This document shows positions 35,300 to 43,978 of a stretch of 64,000 nucleotides of DNA, piece after piece. A program made the translations under genes and the position numbers. The first letter of the stretch is position 1. Each line of letters starts with the position of its first letter. Below the pieces are notes generated by a model, which saw only the letters and a program-made list of their open reading frames with translations, ran no database searches and was not told the origin of the DNA. The stretch comes from BOG-1155 sp963717985 (GTDB lineage: Bacteria; Desulfobacterota; Syntrophorhabdia; Syntrophorhabdales; WCHB1-27), in NCBI GenBank assembly GCA_963717985.1, contig CAVQYC010000001.1, positions 186,001 to 250,000 of the forward strand. The letters are read 5' to 3'.

Positions 35300-36919
35300 T
35301 CAGAGGTCCAGACGATACGAGTAATTCAACCCTTTGTTATTGAAGATGAGACCCGCCTTCCCGCCGGCGATGGAGCAACTGAAGTAGTCGCCGCCTTTTG
35401 CCAGCCCCGGAATGTCGACGACAAAGTCCACATCGAAGGTCCTGACACCGCCGATTTCCGGGGTGATCTCTTTCGTGTAAAACACTTTGAGACCGAAGGA
35501 ATAGCACCACTCCGTGAAAGGACCGCTGCAAAAACCGCAATAGACGATCATGTCGTAGAGGAGGGGGGCCTCGGGAAAGACGACCCGGCACTGATCCGCC
35601 AGGACTTCGCGGAGATGCCGGTCACTGCACACATACGCCTGGAAGTCTACCTCGATCCTGAGCGGCGAATCCCCTATCTGCCTGAAATGGAAACCGGAAT
35701 CGAATGCCGTGTTGTAGACCCTCTTTCGCAGGAAGCCGAAGGATTCAAGTTTCCATCTCTCGTAGAAATAGGTCTCGGTGGCCTGCTGCAGCCTTCCTTT
35801 GAGATAATTGTGCATGTCCTCCATCGACCCCCCGTAGCGGGGAAGGGCAAGCACTTCTTCCCGGTCATCGAGTACGACCGGCGGGAGACCCTTTTTCATG
35901 AACATAAAATTGAGGAAATATCTCCCCACTCTGCCGTTACCGTCCCAAAAAGGGTGGATCCCGATAAACATGTAGTAGGAGCGGGCCAGGTTATAAATGA
36001 ATTCATCAAGGCGGTGAAAGCTATGAGCTGTCTCATCCAGGACGATGGCCAGGTCCTCTGTTTCCCTCTGGAAGTTGCCGAATTCGAAAGTGACGCCGTT
36101 CCTATCGGGGAAATCGATCCGGCGGAAGCTGCCGCTGTGGGCATCGAGGTCTCTCGACAGCCCGTGGTGGATTCTCTTCAGAAGATCGACCCCGATCTCT
36201 GTGAAGCCGTGAAGCGCGGTGAACAGCTCCCGGCCCGTGTCGACTAAGTTCCTGTTCGCCAGGAGCTTCAATTCCCGGCTGGACCTGCGGTCGTAGAGCC
36301 CGGCGCTTCCCTTCATGATGGTCATGGAGGACGATCCCACGGAGAAGAACATCTTCTGGAAGATCGCCGTATTGGCATGCCACGATGTCTCTTTGGACAT
36401 CACGCGGAAATAATGATCGAGGTCAAGGGCGACCTCTTGCCCCCCTTGCGGCATGTCGCCGTCAGGACTTTTGCCCAGCTTCCGGGCCAGCGCCGAGATG
36501 ATGAGATCCGACCGGCGCTGATCGTATATCTCCCCGGTCGGGAAGAGCTTCTCCTCCACGGCTTTTACTTTCCCGTAGAACCGCTCGGTCAGGGACCGCC
36601 TCAGCCCTCCATACCGGTCCGCAAGGTCGTCCAGGGCCTTAAGGAGATCGCGGTTGACGCCGTAACCCCTGTACCCCAGCGAATTGATGACGAACTGCCT
36701 GCTTTTGAGCCCCGCCATCGTGAGGTGATAGAGCTCGTTGCTGGAGTGCCATTTTTTGTAATAATTGAGAAGCGCCTCCGTCTCGCCGGCCCCGTCTTTT
36801 TCAAGCTCCGAGACCGCAGCCTCCACCTGTTGGAATTTCTTCTCCATCGATTCGAAAAGTACCTGGCAATGATGGTCCCACGCGTACGCGAGAACGAAAT
36901 AGCCCGCCCGGTGCGGCAT
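35300..36919 (-). CDS. Fic-domain AMP-transferase with C-terminal beta-rich domain
   Basis: A 539-aa protein. The Fic core has the helper motif IHHGLSRDLDAHSGSFR and the catalytic HPFWDGNGRVGR (about residues 322-333), with all residues of HPFx(D/E)GNGRxxR. Fic enzymes AMPylate or otherwise modify target hydroxyls. No clear inhibitory (S/T)xxxE(G/N) motif is visible. Residues about 400-539 form a separate domain ending FNNKGLNYSYRL. ATG 36919 has GGAG upstream; a TTG ten codons earlier overlaps the previous gene and lacks a site. It is 13 bp after the EEP gene. Confidence 0.9.
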   Translation of the reverse strand: MPHRAGYFVLAYAWDHHCQVLFESMEKKFQQVEAAVSELEKDGAGETEALLNYYKKWHSSNELYHLTMAGLKSRQFVINSLGYRGYGVNRDLLKALDDLADRYGGLRRSLTERFYGKVKAVEEKLFPTGEIYDQRRSDLIISALARKLGKSPDGDMPQGGQEVALDLDHYFRVMSKETSWHANTAIFQKMFFSVGSSSMTIMKGSAGLYDRRSSRELKLLANRNLVDTGRELFTALHGFTEIGVDLLKRIHHGLSRDLDAHSGSFRRIDFPDRNGVTFEFGNFQRETEDLAIVLDETAHSFHRLDEFIYNLARSYYMFIGIHPFWDGNGRVGRYFLNFMFMKKGLPPVVLDDREEVLALPRYGGSMEDMHNYLKGRLQQATETYFYERWKLESFGFLRKRVYNTAFDSGFHFRQIGDSPLRIEVDFQAYVCSDRHLREVLADQCRVVFPEAPLLYDMIVYCGFCSGPFTEWCYSFGLKVFYTKEITPEIGGVRTFDVDFVVDIPGLAKGGDYFSCSIAGGKAGLIFNNKGLNYSYRLDL

Positions 36920-36932
36920 AGAGTGCTCCAGA

Positions 36933-38399
36933 CTATCGGACTTCCGCAAAAATGCCGATATGGTCGCTCAGCTCGGGATCATTTAACAATAACCCTGACG
37001 AGACGATTGCGGTGTGTCCTTTCACAAAAATGTAGTCGATCCTCATGGCTGGGTCGCCGGCGGGGTACGTGTTGCCCGCGCCCTTGTGGCAGGCCCTGTA
37101 GGCATCAACATAACCGACGGAGCTGAGATAACGGACGACAGGGGAATCTTCCGTGTCGTTGAAATCGCCGGCAAGGATCGAGCATGAGGCATCAGCGCCG
37201 CCGATGGTTAACTCATGGACGAGTTTCTCCGCCTGGGCGAGGCGTACCTTCGAATCGGCGCTATGGTCCAGATGAAGCGAGACGAAAACGACCTTCTTCC
37301 CGTAGACCTCCGCCTCTGCGACAAGGGCGTTCCGCGCAAGCGTCGGCGTGAGCTCACCGGGGAGATGGGTAAGGTCGATGCTCCTCACGTTCTGTACCCG
37401 ACAACGGAGCGACAGGGCGATACCTTCCGGGTATTTCTCCATGAAATCGTGGCAGTACGAAAACCGGGACCGGTAGTGGTACCCAGTGATAGACGAGATC
37501 CAACGCGCTATTTGTGCGCTCGTCTCCTCGATCCCCTTGCCGCTCACTACTTCCTGGAATGCGGCGGCGTGCGGGTCCTGTCGGGCAAGCTCTCTGCTGA
37601 TGCGTCTGAACCTTTGCCCCTCATTATCGTCATTGTGTGTCCCATGCAGGTTGTAAGAGCAGACGCGGATAGTCGCAGGGTAGACAGCGCGGAAATGGTC
37701 GAAGTCGTCTTCTGTCAGCACGCCTGCGACCCCGCTGCGTGAAAACCTGTCGCAAATCCTCTCGACGTACTCGTCAAGGGCGTTATATTGCCGTGCGACA
37801 ACAGAGACAGGCGTTCCCGACCTGACAAGCCCGACCATGTCAAGCCTCCTCAGGACCGGGTCGTTCCTGTCGAGCCGGTCGAGCCAGCTCTCGATACCCT
37901 CCCCGGACAAAAGCCCCGCCACGCCGGCGAGCGAAAACCTCGCATTGACCAGGAACAGGTAGTTCACGTCTACGTGCAATTGCCTGGCGACCTCTTCGGG
38001 TGCAACGCCCGATCGAAGGAGGTAGATCATTTCCAGCCGCTCGAGGACCTTATCGTCTCTCCCGAGCAAATCGCGCCACCCGCCTTCGCGGTTTTCGGGA
38101 AAACCTCCCGGTCTCTGTCCTATTATTTCGTCCAGAGCTCTTGCAAGGGCATTGTTTTTTGCGAGGAGCTTCTTGAGCCGCATCCTGAAAAAAGCAAGGG
38201 CGTCCGGGTCGCCGGGGGCACCGATGACTTCATCCACGCCCTCTTTGAGGCGCGGCTCCCTTACCATCTCCGCGGAAATCTTTGACCAGACGACCTTTGC
38301 AAGGGGGGCCACACCCGCCTCTTCACTGCCCCTCTTCAAAGCGGCCAGGAAAGGCGCAAGCAAATTCGCAAGACTTCCTGCCAGTCTCCCGACTTCCAT
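36933..38399 (-). CDS. Endonuclease/exonuclease/phosphatase-family protein with tandem HTH repeats
   Basis: A 488-aa protein. Two HTH-like repeats (about 120-165 and 185-230) share the pattern R..MIYLLRSG....VARQLHV...V..RF...GVAGLL. They are followed by an EEP (DNase I-like) domain (about 245-488) with all core motifs: SYNLHG, FQEV, SLHLDH, AGDFND, RIDYIF and LSDH. It is likely a metal-dependent nuclease or phosphodiesterase directed by its HTH repeats. ATG 38399 has GGGGA upstream; a TTG 42 bp earlier is possible. First gene of the trio with Fic and PLD. Confidence 0.85.
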   Translation of the reverse strand: MEVGRLAGSLANLLAPFLAALKRGSEEAGVAPLAKVVWSKISAEMVREPRLKEGVDEVIGAPGDPDALAFFRMRLKKLLAKNNALARALDEIIGQRPGGFPENREGGWRDLLGRDDKVLERLEMIYLLRSGVAPEEVARQLHVDVNYLFLVNARFSLAGVAGLLSGEGIESWLDRLDRNDPVLRRLDMVGLVRSGTPVSVVARQYNALDEYVERICDRFSRSGVAGVLTEDDFDHFRAVYPATIRVCSYNLHGTHNDDNEGQRFRRISRELARQDPHAAAFQEVVSGKGIEETSAQIARWISSITGYHYRSRFSYCHDFMEKYPEGIALSLRCRVQNVRSIDLTHLPGELTPTLARNALVAEAEVYGKKVVFVSLHLDHSADSKVRLAQAEKLVHELTIGGADASCSILAGDFNDTEDSPVVRYLSSVGYVDAYRACHKGAGNTYPAGDPAMRIDYIFVKGHTAIVSSGLLLNDPELSDHIGIFAEVR

Positions 38400-38605
38400 C
38401 GCATGTCCCCGGGGTATATACTCGATCGGGTCTCTTCTCAAAAGAATATATCGTTTTCAGCCGATCCGCAATAAAAGCGTCAGCAGAACATCGTGTACCA
38501 AATTTTCTCTCACTCCATTTTTCCTGTCAAAGCGACATGGAGGAGTGACAAAACGCGGCCTGTGCGGTTTTCCCGAAAATAAGGATTTACGCCCCGGTGA
38601 CCCCA

Positions 38606-38633
38606 TTTAAGAAGACCCCCAAAAAACCGATAA
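38606..38633 (+). promoter_or_regulatory. Sigma-28 (FliA)-like promoter of the chemoreceptor
   Basis: ACCGATAA (38626-38633) matches the flagellar -10 GCCGATAA at 7 of 8 bases, with TTTAAG (38606-38611) upstream as a weak TAAA-type -35. It predicts a start near 38640, 50 bp before the ATG. Confidence 0.4.
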
Positions 38634-38689
38634 TAACCATTGCAGATAGCTCTACCGGGGTTCGTGAGACAAAGCAAAGGAGAATCGTG

Positions 38690-40303
38690 ATGACCTTAAA
38701 AAACATTTCCATCGGCAAAAGACTCATGGGGGCTTTTGCCATATTCACGCTTATCATCCTCATTGCCTGCGCCATCAGTTTTGTTAATATGAAAAGTGTG
38801 GATAAGAAGGCGAATGAAATCACCAATCTTAGTTTTGAGAAGGCAATGCTGGCGAGTGCTATACTCACCAACCTGCAAGCCATCCTTTTGGAAACCAATA
38901 AGGCCGTGTATACGAGGGACAAGGCCCCATTGAAGATAGTCGGCGAGAAGAGAAAACTTTATGGGGCGGCCATGGAGAAGCTCGAAAAACTGGAAACGGA
39001 AAAGGAAGGGAAGGAGATCATCGACAGGTTCAAAGGGGCAATAGCGGCGGCCAGAGATGCGAACATCAAGCTGGGCAAGGATGTGGAGGCAGGAGATTTT
39101 GAGGAGGCTACCACTCTCCTCCAGGATGTGGTTACTCCCGCAGTGTACAAGTTCATCGATATGGCGGGGGAGATTCTCAAATACCAGCAAGAAGGCATTC
39201 AGGAAAAGTACAGGGAGATAGAAAACGAAAACAGCAACGCGAGGCTCATACTAGCCATATTCGCAATAGTCGCCGTCATCCTCTGCGTCGCGGTGAGCAC
39301 GGTAATCACCAAAGGCATTACGTTGCCCATCGAGAGAAACATAGAGACCGCGAAGACCCTCGCGGAGGGGAATCTCTCCGTGGATGTCACCGTTGACAGG
39401 AAGGACGAGTTCGGAGATGAGATGAACGCATTCAAGATGATGGTTGAGAGGTGGAGGATACTCATTACCGAGGTTAAATCCTCTGCAACCAGTGTCGCCT
39501 CCGCAAGCCATGAGTTGAGTGCGAGCGCCGAGCAATTGGCGAGAGGCACCACCAACCAGGCGGAACGGACCGTCCAGGTATCGACCGCTTCGGAGGAGAT
39601 GTCCCAGGCTTCCCTCGATATCGCCAAAAACGTGAACGGCATATCGGTTTCGGCCAAAGAAATGGTTCATACCGCCCAAAATGGCAGCAGCATCGTAGAT
39701 AAATCGGTGGAAGAGGTGAAAGAAATTGCCAAGACGGTCCACAAGTCCTCCGACTTCGTGAAGGAACTCGGAGACCAGTCAGGGAAAATAGGGGAGATTG
39801 TCCTCGTCATAAACGATATCGCGGATCAGACCAACCTCCTCGCCCTCAATGCCGCCATTGAGGCAGCCCGTGCAGGAGAAGCAGGCAGAGGCTTTGCGGT
39901 CGTCGCCGACGAAGTGAAGAAACTTGCCGAGAGAACCAGCAAGTCTACCCACGAGATAGAAAACATGATCAACGCCATTAAATCGGGCGTTGACAAGGCG
40001 GTGCGGTCCATGGGCGAGGCCTCCGAGAACGTGAGGCTAGGGGTCGAGCTTTCAAGCGAGGCAGGGACCGCCCTGAGCGAGATTGTGGGCAGTTCTTCAA
40101 ATCTTCAATCCATGGTGCAGCAGATCGCTGCCGCCATAGAAGAAATGAATTCCACTACCGACGAGATCGCAAGGGACATCGAGCAGGTAGCAAATGTAAC
40201 CAGGGATTCTTCCAACGCCGCGGAACATGTAACCCAGGCGGCCCTTGAGCTTTCCAGCCTCTCCGTCAAGCTGGAGGATTCCATAAGCGGTTTCAGAGTG
40301 TAG
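38690..40303 (+). CDS. Methyl-accepting chemotaxis protein
   Basis: A 537-aa transmembrane receptor. First membrane helix at about 14-34 (LMGAFAIFTLIILIACAISF), a four-helix-bundle periplasmic domain (about 35-185), second helix at about 188-208 (ILAIFAIVAVILCVAVSTVI), a HAMP domain and a cytoplasmic signalling hairpin with the conserved tip INDIADQTNLLALNAAIEAARAGE. The C-terminus has no CheR-tethering pentapeptide. ATG 38690 with AAAGGAG is preferred over an earlier in-frame start. No che genes are in the window. Confidence 0.94.
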   Translation: MTLKNISIGKRLMGAFAIFTLIILIACAISFVNMKSVDKKANEITNLSFEKAMLASAILTNLQAILLETNKAVYTRDKAPLKIVGEKRKLYGAAMEKLEKLETEKEGKEIIDRFKGAIAAARDANIKLGKDVEAGDFEEATTLLQDVVTPAVYKFIDMAGEILKYQQEGIQEKYREIENENSNARLILAIFAIVAVILCVAVSTVITKGITLPIERNIETAKTLAEGNLSVDVTVDRKDEFGDEMNAFKMMVERWRILITEVKSSATSVASASHELSASAEQLARGTTNQAERTVQVSTASEEMSQASLDIAKNVNGISVSAKEMVHTAQNGSSIVDKSVEEVKEIAKTVHKSSDFVKELGDQSGKIGEIVLVINDIADQTNLLALNAAIEAARAGEAGRGFAVVADEVKKLAERTSKSTHEIENMINAIKSGVDKAVRSMGEASENVRLGVELSSEAGTALSEIVGSSSNLQSMVQQIAAAIEEMNSTTDEIARDIEQVANVTRDSSNAAEHVTQAALELSSLSVKLEDSISGFRV

Positions 40304-40326
40304 CTGAATCCCGATTCCGTCTTCCC

Positions 40327-40362
40327 GATGCCCCGCCTTCTCTTATGGAACGGCGGGGCATC
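40327..40362 (+). terminator. Hairpin after the chemoreceptor gene
   Basis: A perfect 11-bp stem, GATGCCCCGCC (40327-40337) with GGCGGGGCATC (40352-40362), 24 bp past the stop. The downstream sequence is only mildly T-rich. Confidence 0.65.
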
Positions 40363-40379
40363 CTTCGTCGTTTCAATAA

Positions 40380-40532
40380 TTCACTCTTCATTATCGCTTT
40401 TTCCCCGAATGCTACAAGGGGCTGTTTTCCAGTGACAACGCCGGCAATTACTACGAGATCGCCTACTGCCTCCGTCGCCAGTTCGGAGAATACGGCCGCT
40501 CCGTCCGCTTTGGCCCTGCTGGGCTAGGGTGA
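40380..40532 (+). pseudogene. Possible remnant of a protein C-terminus
   Basis: A 50-codon frame without a start codon reads FFPECYKGLFSSDNAGNYYE and continues with YGRSVRFGPAGLG to a TGA at 40530. Its codon choice (mostly G or C in third position) resembles real genes of this window. I do not recognise the family. Chance is possible, hence the low confidence. Confidence 0.25.
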
Positions 40533-40580
40533 TGGAAGTACAAATAAAGTGACGATACGAGGAAAGCTTGTAAATGAGCT

Positions 40581-40608
40581 ACCCGCGCTCCTCGGCGATA
40601 GCGCGGGT
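40581..40608 (-). terminator. Hairpin after smc
   Basis: ACCCGCGCT (40581-40589) pairs perfectly with AGCGCGGGT (40600-40608). It lies 34 bp past the smc stop on the minus strand and is followed there by a mildly T-rich tract. Confidence 0.55.
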
Positions 40609-40642
40609 GGCAAAGCGCGAAATCACCCCGGCCGCCCCCCAA

Positions 40643-43600
40643 TCACAGCCTTATGGAGATCGTTTTCGACACCCCCGCATCCTCCATGGTAATGCCGTAA
40701 ATCGTGTTGGAGGATTCCATAGTGATCCTGTTATGGGTGATGAGGATGACCTGCGTTTTTCTGCTGATCGTTTTCACTATTTCAAGGAGTGAGAGGAGGT
40801 TGGCGTCGTCAAGGGGCGCATCTATTTCATCCATCAAAGTGAAGGGAGAGGCCTTCGTATTCATGAGAGAAAGAAGAAAAGAGAGGGATATGAGCGCTTT
40901 CTCACCTCCCGAAAGCAGCTCCATGCGTATCACCTTTTTCCCCGGCGGCTGCACGTAGAGGTCTATGCCGTTCGTCTCGGAATTGAGCATCAGCATCCCT
41001 TGCCCCCCCTTGAAAAGCGTATTGGTGAAACCTTTGAACGCCTCATTCACCTTTTCAAAGGTTTCGAGGAACAACTCCCGCGAGACGGAATCTATCTTGG
41101 TGATGGTTTTTTTGAGTGATTCCATGGCCTGGGTGAGATCAGCCTGCTGTTTTTCAAGGAACTCATGCCTTTCTTTCAGGTCGGCGCACTCCTTTTCGGC
41201 CCTGAAATTTACATCGCCTATGGCAGCAAGCTCTTCAAGAATACTTTCCCGCTCGGTCTCGTCCTTGATAACCGGCGCGTGGGCCTCCTCGGGCGTTTCC
41301 ACGCCGTACTCCTCGCGCAGCTTTTTCCCTATGGCCTCCCTCTTTTCCTGGAGCACGAGCCTTTCCCGCTCGACGCTTTCTTTCCTGGCCCTGATTTTAT
41401 CGTTCTCCTCGACGAGGGCCTGGATCTCTCCCTGAAGCACTGCCTTTTCCGTATGCGCGTCTCCGAGCCGCCCCTTCATTTCTTCATAGCGAGCGACGGT
41501 CCTCTTACACTCTTCCTGGAGTATCCCGTAGCTCTCTTCCAGTTCTTTCGCCTTGCCTCCCGCGCCTTTGAACTCCTCGTCCACCTCTGCCGCTTTCTGC
41601 TGCTTTGCCTGTTTCTCCTTATGGAGGGCAACGACTGCCGCGTTCTTTCGGGTGGTTTCCTCCTCGTTTTTTCTGAGCTGGTTTTTCACCCTTTCGATGG
41701 CGATGGATGTCTGGTGAAATGCCGCGTCGGTGCGGCCGTAACTCTCCTTCGCTTCTTCAAGCCTTTTTTTCAGATCGGCCAGGCCGCGCTCGATCCTGCC
41801 TTTCTCGTCCTCCCATCTTTCCTTTTCCCTTGCTTCTTCACCCGAGACCGAAGCATCGTCCTCACCCGTTGGCGCCTCGAACCCGGACGTCCTTTCTCTG
41901 AGTCTTTCCTGCACCGACCTAATTTCCGCCTCGTTCTGTACGATCTCCCGCTCTACGGCGATCAGGCCATCTGCCTTTGCTCTCTTTTTCTCCCTCACGG
42001 CCTGCCGGCTCTTGTCGAGCGTTTGTTGGGAGAGGAGCAGCTCGCCCAGCTTCGACGCCTTTATCTTCAATTGGTCCTCGATCTCGGCAAGCTCCGATTC
42101 GACCTTCATCTTTTCCCGGAATTCCCTGATCGACAGTACGCTTTTGTCCAGTCTCCTGCGGATAAAGCCCCTTGAATCGACGAGGATGTTCCCTGACAGG
42201 AACAGACCTTCCTCGCCGTCATTTATCCTGATGAATGCCTCGGGCAGGTTTTCCACCGGGGTGAGTCTCACGTCCGCCTCTTCTCCGTGTAGTTCGAACA
42301 TGCCTTTTTTTGAAAAGAAGACAAAGTTACCGCCATATTCCTTAACGATGATGGAGAGGCTGTAGGGGTCTTGTTCCGTCAGCACATGGTACTCCATTTC
42401 CCTTGGGAAAAAGTTCTCCATGACGTGTTCGGTTTCCTTGGACGATCTGAGCATCGTAATCAGTTGCTTGTAAGGGTTCGGCGACGTTTTGCGACCCTCA
42501 CCGTAGCTTTTCATCTGGCGAAAGATCTCTTCTTTCCCTTTTTTTACGCCCTTCAATCCCTCCGTAGCGCTCCGTAGCTGTCCGATTTCCCTTGAACCTC
42601 TCTCGCAACGCTCGGTGAAGTCTTTTTCTTCCGCCTCCATGCGCGTGACTTCCGCGAGCTCCTGCTCCCTGCGCAGCCGCAAGGATGATACTTTCCCCTC
42701 AAGGATTCGGAGTTTCTCTGAAAACACCTTTTCTTCCTCAAGCCTTCTCTGCTGTCGGGCCAGGCGCTCCTTCAGCATCCTTTCCTTCTCCGTGATGCTG
42801 TTCTTTATTTCGGTGAGCCGCGTCATTGCGCCAAAGAGGTGATTCCTCTGCTCCTCAACTGCATTTTCCAGCGTTTCCCGCTCCGACCTCTGTTCCTCCC
42901 TTTGTGCCTCCAGGCCCCTGCCCTGTTCCTCGGCCCTGGCAAAAGCAGCCGCTTCCGCCTGCGCCGACCTGTTCAACTCCTCGATTTCGGTGCTCTCGAG
43001 CCCGATCTTTCCTTCGAGGGCGTCGATCTCTTTTCGCAGCTCCACGGCCGTTCTCTGAAGCCGTTTTGTTTCCTCCTCGATGTAGTTGAGCTCGAGGAGT
43101 TTGCTTTCCATATCTTTTTCTTTGCCCCTGATATCGAGCTCCACCTGCCTGGCGACCGAGTCGATCAGGCTGATCTCCTCCTCTTTCGACCGCATCTTGT
43201 CTTTGATGCCCAGCTCGTGCGCAATCCCTGCCTCCAACTCCCGGACGAGGGCCTCTTCTCTTTCCTCCAGCTTTGCCGCCCGCCTCGTGAGCTTGCCGTA
43301 GCCGTCTCGCAGCAGGGCGATGTCGAACTCCTTCAACCTCTCCTTCAGGCCGTGGTAGACCTGCAACCTGGCGGATTCCTCCCGGGCTTTCTCATAGTTT
43401 TTTATGACCTCCCGATGCACGTCCTCGATCCGTTCAAGGTTTGCCTTCACCTCTTCCATGCGGAAGTAGGCATCCCTCTTCTTCTCTTCGAACCTGGTGA
43501 TGCCGCTCGTCTCCTCGACGGCGATCCTGCGCTCGTGGGGCTTCATCTGCGTAAAATACTCTATATTACCCTGTTCGATAATGGCATAGGAATGGAGACC

Positions 43601-43978
43601 GACGCCGGTGCCGAGGAGAAAATCCTGTATGTCCTTGAGGCGTACTACCTCACCGTTGAGAGAGTACTCGTTGGTCCCGTCCCGGTAAATACGCCTCTTT
43701 ATGGCGTACTCCTTCTCCTCGTTCATGAGCCCCAAGGTGACTTCCGCCATGTTCACCTGTTTTTTGGCGCTGCTGCCGTGGAAGATGACGTCGCCCATCT
43801 CTTTGACGCGCAGGGACTTCGTGCCCCTTTCCCCCAGCACCCAGGTGATGGCATCGACGATATTGCTCTTGCCGCAGCCGTTCGGACCCACGATACAGGT
43901 GATGCCTTCATTAAATCGAAAGGTGGTTCGGTTGAAGAAGGATTTGAAGCCTAGAAGATCGAGTGTGGTCAGCTTCAT
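40643..43978 (-). CDS. smc: Chromosome segregation SMC ATPase
   Basis: A 1,111-aa condensin ATPase. Walker A GPNGCGKSNIVDAITWVLGE at the N-terminus, long coiled coils flanking a hinge (about residues 490-620), then the ABC signature LLSGGEKALISLSFLLSLM and Walker B FTLMDEIDAPLDDANL at the C-terminus. It is slightly shorter than the usual 1,170-1,190 aa but all domains are present. ATG overlaps the gltX1 stop (ATGA), so the two are coupled. Confidence 0.97.
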   Translation of the reverse strand: MKLTTLDLLGFKSFFNRTTFRFNEGITCIVGPNGCGKSNIVDAITWVLGERGTKSLRVKEMGDVIFHGSSAKKQVNMAEVTLGLMNEEKEYAIKRRIYRDGTNEYSLNGEVVRLKDIQDFLLGTGVGLHSYAIIEQGNIEYFTQMKPHERRIAVEETSGITRFEEKKRDAYFRMEEVKANLERIEDVHREVIKNYEKAREESARLQVYHGLKERLKEFDIALLRDGYGKLTRRAAKLEEREEALVRELEAGIAHELGIKDKMRSKEEEISLIDSVARQVELDIRGKEKDMESKLLELNYIEEETKRLQRTAVELRKEIDALEGKIGLESTEIEELNRSAQAEAAAFARAEEQGRGLEAQREEQRSERETLENAVEEQRNHLFGAMTRLTEIKNSITEKERMLKERLARQQRRLEEEKVFSEKLRILEGKVSSLRLRREQELAEVTRMEAEEKDFTERCERGSREIGQLRSATEGLKGVKKGKEEIFRQMKSYGEGRKTSPNPYKQLITMLRSSKETEHVMENFFPREMEYHVLTEQDPYSLSIIVKEYGGNFVFFSKKGMFELHGEEADVRLTPVENLPEAFIRINDGEEGLFLSGNILVDSRGFIRRRLDKSVLSIREFREKMKVESELAEIEDQLKIKASKLGELLLSQQTLDKSRQAVREKKRAKADGLIAVEREIVQNEAEIRSVQERLRERTSGFEAPTGEDDASVSGEEAREKERWEDEKGRIERGLADLKKRLEEAKESYGRTDAAFHQTSIAIERVKNQLRKNEEETTRKNAAVVALHKEKQAKQQKAAEVDEEFKGAGGKAKELEESYGILQEECKRTVARYEEMKGRLGDAHTEKAVLQGEIQALVEENDKIRARKESVERERLVLQEKREAIGKKLREEYGVETPEEAHAPVIKDETERESILEELAAIGDVNFRAEKECADLKERHEFLEKQQADLTQAMESLKKTITKIDSVSRELFLETFEKVNEAFKGFTNTLFKGGQGMLMLNSETNGIDLYVQPPGKKVIRMELLSGGEKALISLSFLLSLMNTKASPFTLMDEIDAPLDDANLLSLLEIVKTISRKTQVILITHNRITMESSNTIYGITMEDAGVSKTISIRL

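Noticed and set aside
38525..38530. TTGACA (minus strand) as promoter of the EEP-Fic-PLD unit
   Set aside because: A perfect -35 but no acceptable -10 at 16-18 bp; kept as unconfirmed.
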